DNA of 64,000 nucleotides from Desulfuromonadales bacterium (GTDB lineage Bacteria; Desulfobacterota; Desulfuromonadia; Geobacterales; Pseudopelobacteraceae): NCBI GenBank assembly GCA_013349325.1, contig DUZX01000016.1, positions 1 to 64,000 of the forward strand, read 5' to 3'. Shown piece by piece: positions 15,968 to 23,671 of this stretch (position 1 is its first letter; each line of letters starts with the position of its first letter). The notes under the pieces were generated by a model. It saw only the letters and a program-made list of their open reading frames with translations, ran no database searches and was not told where the DNA came from. The position numbers and the translations under genes were made by a program.

Positions 15968-16577
15968 TCTTCACAACCACGCTTTCCAGGATATTGGCCG
16001 CATCCTCGCATTTATCGGTTGTCCGTTCGAGGATTTCGTAAATTTCCTTCCATTTGATCAGCTGAATTGGATCCTTTTCTTCATCAAACAGCCTGCTTAT
16101 TGCTTCACGGCAAACCTTGTCCGCCTCGTTTTCAAGAGCATTCAATTCCACGCACTGTTCACAGATATCATCATGTCGCTTTCCGAGATGCTTTAGGGCA
16201 TTGTTGATAGTATGGCAGCAACGGACAATTATAAAGGCTAGCTCTTTGGCTTCTACAGTGGGTTTTTCTACACGGTACATGACAAAGCGCTGAGCTGAAG
16301 CATCGATCAGATCAAGTATGTCGTCCAATGCAGCCGCTAATGCATAAATATCTTCGCGGTCAAAAGGGGTAATAAACGTTTTGTTGAGCTTGCTGATGAT
16401 GGCATGAGTATGTGAATCCCCAGTATGTTCAATGTCTTTAATTTCTTGCTGGATAATTTTTGAATTCTCGAATTGATCCATCATCTGCTTCAATTTTTCA
16501 GCACCGGTAATAATCGTGCCACCCATTTCCTGAAACATCTCAAAAAACATCTCTTCCTTTGGAATCAAACCAAACAC
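15960..16577 (-). CDS. DUF47 family PhoU-like accessory protein of Pit
   Basis: The 205-residue, all-helical protein belongs to the DUF47/PhoU-like family that is nearly always paired with Pit transporters. Typical segments are DREDIYALAAALDDILDLIDASAQRF (about 67-92) and ENEADKVCREAISRLFDEEKDPIQLIKWKEIYEILERTTDKCEDAANILE towards the C-terminus, with acidic metal-binding positions as in PhoU. It probably gates or regulates the downstream Pit protein. The genes overlap by 8 bases, so they are translationally coupled. A Pho box at 16627-16655 places the pair in the Pho regulon. Confidence 0.9.
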   Translation of the reverse strand: MFGLIPKEEMFFEMFQEMGGTIITGAEKLKQMMDQFENSKIIQQEIKDIEHTGDSHTHAIISKLNKTFITPFDREDIYALAAALDDILDLIDASAQRFVMYRVEKPTVEAKELAFIIVRCCHTINNALKHLGKRHDDICEQCVELNALENEADKVCREAISRLFDEEKDPIQLIKWKEIYEILERTTDKCEDAANILESVVVKNA

Positions 16578-16626
16578 GTGATCACCTCAATAGATAAAAT
16601 AATGACCCATTACTGAGTCATTATAG

Positions 16627-16655
16627 TAACATAGCAATGTTACAAACGTGTTACC
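16627..16655 (-). promoter_or_regulatory. Pho box upstream of the DUF47-pit pair
   Basis: On the minus strand GGTAACA CGTT TGTAACA TTGC TATGTTA again shows 7-mers spaced by 4 bases, 50 bases before the DUF47 start. Its presence implies PhoB control, unusual for a low-affinity Pi transporter, which is often repressed under Pi starvation. PhoB could act as activator or repressor here. Confidence 0.65.
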
Positions 16656-16699
16656 CCACATTTAACATTTTGGTCCTAAATTTTGCCATTTATGCCTAG

Positions 16700-16837
16700 G
16701 AGTTTGTCGGACTTAGCCTGAAATTGCGGGAATTTAGCATTTTTTATAGCAGACAAACCCCTCAGAATTTGAAATAACGATTTATAGACAATTTCAGGAA
16801 GTCACTTTTCGCAAAACACCGAAAGACCGACAGACTC
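16700..16837. mobile_element. 138-bp MITE related to the adjacent IS1182-type element
   Basis: The ends GAGTTTGTCGGACTT (16700) and, inverted, GAGTCTGTCGGTCTT (ending 16837) match each other at 13 of 15 positions, and the right end is identical to the IS ends next to it. It is bounded by CTAG on both sides (16696-16699 and 16838-16841). An internal perfect 10-bp inverted repeat, CCTGAAATTG (16717-16726) and CAATTTCAGG (16789-16798), lets it fold back. It has no coding capacity, so it would depend on the transposase of the full element. Confidence 0.75.
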
Positions 16838-16841
16838 CTAG

Positions 16842-18523
16842 GAGTCTGTCGGTCTTTAATTGTACAGCATAACTAAATCCACTTAGTAGATTTAACAGGC
16901 TGATATTATTGACATAATAACTATTTTCTTCTTGTGATCTGCCGGGTTTTCATGTATATTTTCTTGCAATATTAGATGGTTAGATATTGGAGGAATACAT
17001 GGAACCAAAGTTTTTAGATGTTGATCGAGAGACACCGTATCTCTTGCCACCATCAGTCCAGGACTGGCTGCCCGAAGGGCACCTGGCACGGTTTGTTGTC
17101 GAGATTGTTGAACAGCTCGACTTGCGTTCTTTGAAAGCATCATATGCCGGTCGTGGTTCTCATCCTTACAACCCCGCCATGCTTCTGGCTCTTCTCTTCT
17201 ATGGTTACTCAACCGGCGTTTTTTCCAGTCGGAAATTGGAGCGCAGCACATATGACTCGGTAGCATTTCGGTTCATTGCTGCAAATCGTCATCCTGATCA
17301 TGATACCATTGCAACATTCAGGAAGCGGTTTTTAAAAGAGCTCTCCGGTTTATTTGTTCAGATTCTGATGATTGCCCGTCAGATGAATATGCTGAAATTG
17401 GGCAGTGTCAGTCTGGATGGCAGCAAGGTCAAGGCAAATGCTTCCAAGCACAAGGCACTGAGTTACGAGTATGCCTGTAAACTGGAAGTGCAGCTAAAAT
17501 CGGAAGTTGCTGATCTTCTAAAGAAAGCTGAATCAGCCGACAAAGCTGACATCCCGGATGGTATGAACGTTCCAGAAGAACTTAAGCGTCGTGAACAGCG
17601 TCTTTCCGGTATCGTCGCAGCCAAAGCTGAGATCGAACGTCGTGCCGTTGAACGTCATGCCCGTGAGCAGGCAGCATACGAAGAGAAGGTAGCTGCGCGG
17701 ACAAAGAAGGCAGAAGAAACCGGCAAGAAGCCGAAAGGCAAACAGCCCAAGCCACCGACAGCAGGTCCAAGAGCAAAAGACCAAGTCAACCTGACCGATG
17801 AAGAATCCAGGGTTATGCCAGTCTCTGGTGGCGGTTTTGAACAGACTTACAATGCCCAGGCTGCCGTTGACACTGAATCGAAGCTGATAGTGACCGCCCA
17901 TATAACCCAGCAGGCCAACGACAAACAGGAAGTTGTGCCAACCCTTAAAAGCTTGGCAGCCCTACCCGAAGAACTTGGCACTGTTACTGGACTTCTTGCC
18001 GACAGCGGCTATTTCAGTGAGACCAACGTCAATGCCTGTGCAGGTGAGCAGATAACACCGTATATCGCTGTTGATCGACAAAGCCACAACTGGTCACTAT
18101 GGGAACGCCACAAGGAACCGCCACCACCGCCTGATGATGCTGATTTCGTAACTGCAATGAAGCACCGATTGAAAACCAAGGCTGGCAAGGCAGTATATGC
18201 ACTTCGCAAGGTAACCTCTGAACCGGTCTTTGGCATAATCAAGGCGGTTATGGGATTCCGTGGTTTCATGCTCCGTGGCAAAGAATCGGCATCAGGTGAA
18301 TGGAACCTCGCCTGCATGGCGTATAACATCAAAAGGATGCATAGTTTGAAAATGGCTTGAGAAAGAGCATAACCTACGAAATATACGCAGGTAAAACTGC
18401 TTACAAAAATATATTTGAAACATTTTGCGTATCGCAAATAACCTGATGACTGCTAATCAATAAACATCAGACTCAGTTTACGGATAGAAGCAGTCTGGGC
18501 AAAATCTCAAGACCGACAGACTC
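16842..18523 (+). mobile_element. IS1182-type insertion sequence
   Basis: The element is 1682 bp, bounded by perfect 15-bp inverted repeats GAGTCTGTCGGTCTT and flanked by CTAG on both sides (16838-16841 and 18524-18527), consistent with a 4-bp palindromic target duplication. It abuts the MITE: sharing one CTAG creates a perfect 36-bp palindrome at 16822-16857. It contains one intact transposase gene. Confidence 0.88.
16999..18360 (+). CDS. IS1182 family transposase
   Basis: This 453-residue transposase begins with the family-typical N-terminal segment (LDVDRETPYLLPPSVQDWLPEGHLARFV). The conserved block HPYNPAMLLALLFYGYSTGVFSSRKLE follows, then a first catalytic Asp in GSVSLDGSKVKANASKHK (about residue 137), a lysine-rich coiled-coil region (about 165-255), the second Asp in LLADSGYFSE (about 335) and a final Glu region (EPVFGIIKAVMGFRGFMLRG). 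The ATG at 16999 has GGAGG in front and is preferred to an upstream TTG. The frame is intact. Confidence 0.9.
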   Translation: MEPKFLDVDRETPYLLPPSVQDWLPEGHLARFVVEIVEQLDLRSLKASYAGRGSHPYNPAMLLALLFYGYSTGVFSSRKLERSTYDSVAFRFIAANRHPDHDTIATFRKRFLKELSGLFVQILMIARQMNMLKLGSVSLDGSKVKANASKHKALSYEYACKLEVQLKSEVADLLKKAESADKADIPDGMNVPEELKRREQRLSGIVAAKAEIERRAVERHAREQAAYEEKVAARTKKAEETGKKPKGKQPKPPTAGPRAKDQVNLTDEESRVMPVSGGGFEQTYNAQAAVDTESKLIVTAHITQQANDKQEVVPTLKSLAALPEELGTVTGLLADSGYFSETNVNACAGEQITPYIAVDRQSHNWSLWERHKEPPPPPDDADFVTAMKHRLKTKAGKAVYALRKVTSEPVFGIIKAVMGFRGFMLRGKESASGEWNLACMAYNIKRMHSLKMA

Positions 18524-18576
18524 CTAGTGTTTCCTAAAAAACATCAATAAAATCAGCTGGTGGACTCTGGAAACCG

Positions 18577-20476
18577 AAATGTAGTGCCATAATTTTTAAG
18601 ATATGCTTGATTTCTGTTGTATTCTCTGATATACTCGCCAAATGTTCATACGTCAGACAAAAACAAGCAATTCGACTACTGGGGAATCGTACTTTACTTT
18701 TCGCCTGGTTGCTTCAGAGCGGGTCGGCAAGCAGGTACGCCAGCGAACACTTCTGAATCTGGGGCGCCAGTTTACTCTTCCAAAGGATGAGTGGCCTCTT
18801 CTGTGTATCCGTATTGAGCAGATTCTTTCAGGTCAGAGAACTCTTCTTCCTGAATCCGCAACAATTGAAGCTTTGGCTCAACGTTATGCCGCAAGGCTGA
18901 TTGCAAGTAAACAGCTTGGAGACGCTGCTGTCGAAATTAGTGAAGTAGCAGATTATCAAGAGGTTGATATCAATTCCCTGGAGATGGTTCGTCCACGCTC
19001 AGTTGGGGTTGAGCATGCTGGTTTGGCAGCACTTTCCTGGCTTGGAGTTACCGATATACTGGAATCGGTGGGTATGAACGCTGGTCAGCGTGCCTGTGCG
19101 CTTGGAAGCATTATCGGGCGGATGGCTTCTCCTGGCAGTGAGTTGTCGACATGGCGCTGGCTACAGAATACAAGCGCCTTTGGTGAGCTTATTGATGGTG
19201 ATTTTGCAGGTGTTCCCCTGATGCGGCTTTATCGCGTGTCCGATTATCTTGTTCGCCATCGTGAGACGATAGAGAGCGAACTTTTCAAGCGTATTGACAT
19301 GCTCTTCTCCCTTCCGGCGACAGTGACCCTTTATGATTTGACCAACACGTATTTTGAGGGGGATGCAGCAGGGAATCTCAAAGCCAAACGAGGGCATTCA
19401 AAGGAGAAACGTAGCGACTGTCCCTTGGTAACACTGGGCTTGGTGCTCGATGGCAGTGGTTTTGTCAGACGCTCACGGATGTTTGAAGGCAATGTATCCG
19501 AAGGGGACACATTGGAAGAGATGCTCAAGGGGCTCAATGCCCCCAAGGGCGCAATGGTCATTATGGATCGTGGCATTGCCACAGAGAAGAACGTTGCCTG
19601 GCTTATTGAGCACAACTATCGTTATCTGGTGGTAAGCCGTGAACGTAGCCGCCAGTTTGATGCAGAACAGGCAACAGAAACCAGCACAGCGTCGGAAGAG
19701 CCCATAAAGATTCAGCGGGTTCTTTCAGATGACGGCAGTGAAGTTCGTCTTTACTGCTATTCAGAAAAACGGCAAGAGAAAGAGACATCCATGACAAAGC
19801 GCTTTACAGAGCGTTTTGAACAGGGGCTTACAAAACTTGCTTCCAGCCTTGAAAATCCAAGGGGTATCAAAAGCCGTGACAAGCTACTGGAAAAGATTGG
19901 TCGTCTGAAAGAGAAGAGCCACGGCATTGGTCAACATTACAGCATTACCGTAACAAGTGATGAGAGCGGCACAAAGGCAACATCCATCAAATGGGAGAAG
20001 AATCCTGTTGAAGGGACACAGCTGACCCATCCAGGAGTCTACTGTTTGCGCAGCAATGAGACCACCTGGGACGAAGCCAAGCTCTGGCAGACATACACTA
20101 TGCTGACCGATCTGGAAGCGGTCTTTCGAAGTCTTAAGTCGGAACTGGGGTTAAGACCGGTATTCCACCACAAAGAAGAGCGTACTGAAGGGCATCTGTT
20201 CATTACGGTGCTGGCATACCAGGTAGTGCAGGCAATCAGAATGAAACTGAAAAGCCAGGGTATTACATCAAGTTGGTCAATCCTCAAGGAGACACTGTCG
20301 AGGCAACAACGGGTAACAGCTACATTTAAACAACGAGACGGCAGGACACTGAATGTTCGCAAAGCAACCGTTGCTGAAAAGTCGTTAAAGGATATCTACG
20401 ATAAGCTGGGGATTTCAGCGACTCCTGGAGGGGTACAGAGATTGGTAGCTTGACAAAAAACACAAATGTAGTGCCA
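18577..20476 (+). mobile_element. IS1634-type insertion sequence, approximate limits
   Basis: An intact transposase gene (18642-20453) lies between two direct copies of AAATGTAGTGCCA (18577-18589 and 20464-20476), each followed by a T-rich run ending TTTTTAAG. The expected inverted ends could not be resolved with confidence, so the limits given are those of the direct repeats. The element lies about 50 bases from the right end of the IS1182-type element, forming an IS nest. Confidence 0.6.
18642..20453 (+). CDS. IS1634 family transposase
   Basis: This 603-residue DDE transposase resembles the IS1634 family. The N-terminus YFTFRLVASERVGKQVRQRTLLNLG is family-typical. The catalytic core includes LYDLTNTYFEG (first Asp, about residue 230), GAMVIMDRGIATEKNVAWL (second Asp, about 308) and a late DLEAVFRSLKSELGLRPVFHHKEERTEGHLFI segment (about 488-519) carrying the Glu and the terminal conserved motif. 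It moves the surrounding element. The frame is full-length with no internal stop. Confidence 0.9.
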   Translation: MFIRQTKTSNSTTGESYFTFRLVASERVGKQVRQRTLLNLGRQFTLPKDEWPLLCIRIEQILSGQRTLLPESATIEALAQRYAARLIASKQLGDAAVEISEVADYQEVDINSLEMVRPRSVGVEHAGLAALSWLGVTDILESVGMNAGQRACALGSIIGRMASPGSELSTWRWLQNTSAFGELIDGDFAGVPLMRLYRVSDYLVRHRETIESELFKRIDMLFSLPATVTLYDLTNTYFEGDAAGNLKAKRGHSKEKRSDCPLVTLGLVLDGSGFVRRSRMFEGNVSEGDTLEEMLKGLNAPKGAMVIMDRGIATEKNVAWLIEHNYRYLVVSRERSRQFDAEQATETSTASEEPIKIQRVLSDDGSEVRLYCYSEKRQEKETSMTKRFTERFEQGLTKLASSLENPRGIKSRDKLLEKIGRLKEKSHGIGQHYSITVTSDESGTKATSIKWEKNPVEGTQLTHPGVYCLRSNETTWDEAKLWQTYTMLTDLEAVFRSLKSELGLRPVFHHKEERTEGHLFITVLAYQVVQAIRMKLKSQGITSSWSILKETLSRQQRVTATFKQRDGRTLNVRKATVAEKSLKDIYDKLGISATPGGVQRLVA

Positions 20477-20621
20477 CTAGAACTTTTTTAAGGCTGTAAC
20501 ACGCCGATATTGCTGTTATAATTATTTATAGTGTTAAATATGGGTTACGAGGCGGTTACGATTGGGAAATAATTTGCTAAGTGCTGGGAATTCGAGATAG
20601 TGGTAGTGAGTGTAAAAAAAA

Positions 20622-21443
20622 TCAGGGGTGTTTGAAAATCTGTAAGAGATATAAAGCAATTTCAATGGCTATCAAAATAATGATTATCCATTCAAGGCGG
20701 GCTGAGCGACGGGCATTTGAAAGGCTGCCGAATACTTCTGTAATATCGAGCAGTGTTTCTGATTTGTGTTTAATTTCCGCATAGCGTTGATTAAGTTCAA
20801 AGAGGCTGGCCATAGTGGTATAAAGCCGGTCTGCCTGGGGATTGTCCCAGGTAAAGTCAGGTTTGTCCAGCACCATGATATGAGCAATTGATGTGAATTT
20901 AAAACCTAATACGGATGAGGCCAATCGTGCCATCGCCTGATCAGAAATTCCGATTTTTCCCCTGCCGAGACGGGCGATTACCCCCTCAACTTCGTCAAAC
21001 ACCACATCAATGCGCTCTTCAATCCGTTCCAGCGCTACCGATTTAGCGATAACGAAGCAGATTATATCCAAAAAAAGCGGATTGCTATGCGGCATGACAG
21101 CGCCCTCATTGGCAATGACAGGCTCCCGCTGCGAATCAATTTCAAGGTGATACTCCTCCTGATAAGGCAACTGTACCTGGCCTTTAAGAGACTCGGCAAA
21201 GTCGGAAATGGCATCCATGAATCGGGCAATCATGTCACCGGAGCAGTTTAGGAACACAACTCCACCAAAATAATAGAGATATACCATCTCCACATCATGT
21301 GCGGCTGAAAGCGTAATAGTTACCGGGTTGAGCTTCATAGGCTCTTCCCATCGAAATTTCCTCGATATTCCAAGTTTTTGGGCGATGCGATTCAAATCAA
21401 GCTCTACACCAAACGCAAATGCCTTAAATGTAAAAATATCCAT
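20622..21443 (-). CDS. RMD1/YagE family (DUF155) membrane-anchored protein
   Basis: The 273-residue protein matches the RMD1/YagE family. The N-terminal part contains HDVEMVYLYYFGGVVFLNC (about 49-67), followed by long helices and the conserved LxxRLELxE-type region near the end (NARRSARLEWIIIILIAIEIALYLLQIF), where one C-terminal TM helix anchors it. Family members are linked to sporulation and mitochondrial translation in eukaryotes, but the bacterial role is unknown. It is followed on the same strand by no gene, and the IS1634-type element lies just downstream. A small gene ends 4 bases before it. Confidence 0.8.
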   Translation of the reverse strand: MDIFTFKAFAFGVELDLNRIAQKLGISRKFRWEEPMKLNPVTITLSAAHDVEMVYLYYFGGVVFLNCSGDMIARFMDAISDFAESLKGQVQLPYQEEYHLEIDSQREPVIANEGAVMPHSNPLFLDIICFVIAKSVALERIEERIDVVFDEVEGVIARLGRGKIGISDQAMARLASSVLGFKFTSIAHIMVLDKPDFTWDNPQADRLYTTMASLFELNQRYAEIKHKSETLLDITEVFGSLSNARRSARLEWIIIILIAIEIALYLLQIFKHP

Positions 21444-21447
21444 AGTT

Positions 21448-21639
21448 CTATTTGTGATGATTTAATTTGTCTTTCAAAAATTCCAACTCAATTGCCCCTC
21501 TATTGTGTAACGTATCATCAGCAGATAAGCAAAGTTTTCTCACCAACTCTTCCCATTCATAACTTGAGCATGGGTGCTCAGGAGGAAGATCTTTCAGTTT
21601 TTTTGCCAGATCAGCATAATGTTGATTTTTGTATTCCAT
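21448..21639 (-). CDS. Small hypothetical protein
   Basis: This 63-residue, charged, helix-rich protein has no recognisable domain. The ATG at 21639 is preferred over an upstream in-frame start because GAGGTG lies just before it and because the longer version would overlap the carboxynorspermidine dehydrogenase gene. It ends 4 bases before the RMD1/YagE gene and is probably cotranscribed with it. Confidence 0.5.
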   Translation of the reverse strand: MEYKNQHYADLAKKLKDLPPEHPCSSYEWEELVRKLCLSADDTLHNRGAIELEFLKDKLNHHK

Positions 21640-21676
21640 TCCATCACCTCGAAATAATTGGCTGTGCTGCACACGA

Positions 21677-22873
21677 TCACAGCTCCGGCCACTCCCCGCC
21701 GTCAACTACCACAGTTGGCAGTCCCATCGGTCCCAGTTCTTTCAGGAACACCTCCGGGTCGAACTGTTCCATGTTCCAGACGCCGGCCTCATGCCACTTT
21801 CCGGTCAGCATCATGATGGCGCCGACCACGGCCGGTACGCCGGTGGTATAGCTGATGGCCTGGGACTGGACCTCCTTGTAGCACGCCTCGTGGTCGCAGA
21901 TGTTGTAGATGTAGACCTGTCTCTTCTGACCGTCCTTGGTGCCGCGGGCGATGACGCCGATGCAGGTCTTCCCCTTGGTCAGCGGGCCCAGGCTGCCCGG
22001 ATCGGGGAGCAGTGCCTTCAGGAACTGGATCGGCACGATCTTCTGGCCGTTGAACTCTACTTCGTCGATGCGGGTCATCCCCACGTTCTGCAGCACCTCC
22101 AGGTGCTTCAGGTAGTTGTCGGAGAAGGTCATCCAGAATTGGGCCTTCTTGATGGTCGGGATGTGCTTGACGATGGACTCCATCTCCTCGTGGTAGAGGC
22201 GGTAGCAGTTCATCGGCCCGATCCCCTCGGGGAAGTCGAAGACCCGCTTAGTGGAGAGGGGCGGGGATTCCACGAACCGGCCGTTCTCCCAATGGCGGCA
22301 GACCGCGGTCACTTCGCGGATGTTGATCTCCGGGTTGAAGTTGGTGGCGAATGGCTGGCCGTGGGAGCCGGCGTTGGCGTCGATGATGTCGATCTCTTCC
22401 ACCACGTCCAGGTACTTCTTGGCCGCCAGGGCTGTGTAGACGTTGGTGACGCCCGGATCGAAGCCGGAACCCAGGAGTGCCATGATGCCGGCCTGCTTGA
22501 AACGGTCCTGGTAGGCCCACTGCCAGGAGTACTCGAACTTGGCGGTGTCCAAGGGTTCGTAGTTGGCGGTATCCAGGTAGTCCACACCGGTCTCAAGGCA
22601 GGCGTCCATGATATGCAGGTCCTGGTAGGGGAGCGCCACGTTGATCACCAGCTTGGGCTGCACCTGCTTGATCAGGGCTACCAGTTCGGGGATGTTGTCG
22701 GCATCGACCTGTGCCGTGGTGATCGTGTTGTTCAACTGGGCGGCGATGGCGTCGCACTTGGATTTTGTCCGTGAGGCGAGGGTTATCTCGCTGAAGATGT
22801 CGCGACGCTGGGCGCATTTGTGGGCGACGACCTGGCCGACGCCGCCGGCACCGATGATCAAAATAGTACTCAT
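21677..22873 (-). CDS. Carboxynorspermidine dehydrogenase (saccharopine dehydrogenase family)
   Basis: The 398-residue protein has an N-terminal Rossmann motif ILIIGAGGVGQVVAHKC (about residues 4-20) and the segments ALPYQDLHIMDACLETGVDYLDTANYEP (about 80-108) and GFDPGVTNVYTALAAKKY (about 138-155) of the carboxynorspermidine synthase/dehydrogenase (CASDH) branch. This enzyme reductively condenses aspartate semialdehyde with diaminopropane or putrescine to form carboxy(nor)spermidine, an alternative bacterial polyamine route. The partner decarboxylase is not in the window. The gene is visibly more GC-rich at third codon positions than its neighbours, which gives the large antisense frame opposite it. 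Confidence 0.85.
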   Translation of the reverse strand: MSTILIIGAGGVGQVVAHKCAQRRDIFSEITLASRTKSKCDAIAAQLNNTITTAQVDADNIPELVALIKQVQPKLVINVALPYQDLHIMDACLETGVDYLDTANYEPLDTAKFEYSWQWAYQDRFKQAGIMALLGSGFDPGVTNVYTALAAKKYLDVVEEIDIIDANAGSHGQPFATNFNPEINIREVTAVCRHWENGRFVESPPLSTKRVFDFPEGIGPMNCYRLYHEEMESIVKHIPTIKKAQFWMTFSDNYLKHLEVLQNVGMTRIDEVEFNGQKIVPIQFLKALLPDPGSLGPLTKGKTCIGVIARGTKDGQKRQVYIYNICDHEACYKEVQSQAISYTTGVPAVVGAIMMLTGKWHEAGVWNMEQFDPEVFLKELGPMGLPTVVVDGGEWPEL

Positions 22874-22876
22874 TGA

Positions 22877-23065
22877 TCAGCACCTCGCCATATGAAGTGT
22901 GGTAGCCCCCCGCAGGTCAAGGGCTCTTTGATGCATTACATTTTGAATAATTCGAGGTTCATAATAGCCACAGATTATGCACCGGATGCATTCCACTATC
23001 CCAGTTTCAACGATGATTTCATGATTCATGACCCCTATCTGGGCCTTGCACTTCGGACATCGCAT
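22877..23065 (-). CDS. Small zinc-ribbon protein
   Basis: The 62-residue protein has two CxxC pairs, MRCPKCKAQ (residues 3-6) and CIRCIICGYYEP (about 26-33), as in small zinc ribbons. A clear AAAGGAG site precedes the ATG at 23065. It sits 23 bases after mgsA and 3 bases before the CASDH start, so it is likely cotranscribed with them. The function is unknown. Confidence 0.6.
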   Translation of the reverse strand: MRCPKCKAQIGVMNHEIIVETGIVECIRCIICGYYEPRIIQNVMHQRALDLRGATTLHMARC

Positions 23066-23088
23066 CTAACATACTCCTTTAAGAATGT

Positions 23089-23550
23089 TTATTTATGGCC
23101 CTTTAGACGTCCCTGATATTCTTCAAAGTCAGGCACAATCCGTTCGTAATTTGAAGACATGAGCGGTGATGAAATCAAAAAATCTGCCGTCGCTCGATTA
23201 CAAGCAACCGGAATATTCCAGACTACCGCTATCCTCAAGAGTGCCTTAACGTCTGGATCGTGTGGCTGAGGTTCAAGCGGGTCCCAAAAGAAAATTACGA
23301 AATCAACTTCTCCGTCAGCTATTTTAGCTCCAATCTGCTGATCTCCACCAAGGGGACCGCTCTGAAGTTTATGAACCGCTATTTCGAGAGTGGTTTCCAA
23401 TAGTAATCCGGTCGTGCCGGTTGCATATAATTCATGATATGAAAGTAGCCCCTTATTGAAACGGGCCCACTCAACCAGATCCTGCTTCTTGTTGTCATGG
23501 GCAACCAGGGCAATTCGTTTTCTTGGTGGTAAATGTTGAATTGAATGCAT
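23089..23550 (-). CDS. mgsA: Methylglyoxal synthase
   Basis: The 153-residue enzyme converts dihydroxyacetone phosphate to methylglyoxal and free phosphate. The family signatures are all present: [18 protein letters not shown] (about 12-29), [10 protein letters not shown] (about 43-52, phosphate-binding), [63 protein letters not shown] (about 64-126) with the catalytic Asp in GEVD and FFWDP. It releases Pi from a glycolytic intermediate, which is useful when Pi is scarce. The Pho box 44-61 bases upstream supports induction by Pi starvation. Confidence 0.95.
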   Translation of the reverse strand: MHSIQHLPPRKRIALVAHDNKKQDLVEWARFNKGLLSYHELYATGTTGLLLETTLEIAVHKLQSGPLGGDQQIGAKIADGEVDFVIFFWDPLEPQPHDPDVKALLRIAVVWNIPVACNRATADFLISSPLMSSNYERIVPDFEEYQGRLKGHK

Positions 23551-23593
23551 ATGGCCTCCAACTGCCAGTCTATTACAATGTTAACAAATAAGA

Positions 23594-23611
23594 TGTTACA
23601 GCGGTGTTCCA
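23594..23611 (-). promoter_or_regulatory. Pho box upstream of mgsA
   Basis: On the minus strand TGGAACA CCGC TGTAACA has the 7-4-7 geometry of the other sites here, with one half-site perfect. It suggests that methylglyoxal synthase and the genes behind it are under PhoB control. Confidence 0.6.
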
Positions 23612-23671
23612 GTTTATGAATATTTTAGTCACAATATATTACACCTGCTTAGCCTCACCACAAAGTAGCTG

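Noticed and set aside
21629-22774. 381-residue open frame on the plus strand
   Set aside because: It is antisense to the carboxynorspermidine dehydrogenase gene and exists because that gene has very GC-rich third positions; its product is low-complexity (Val, Gly, Leu, Asp, His) and matches no family.
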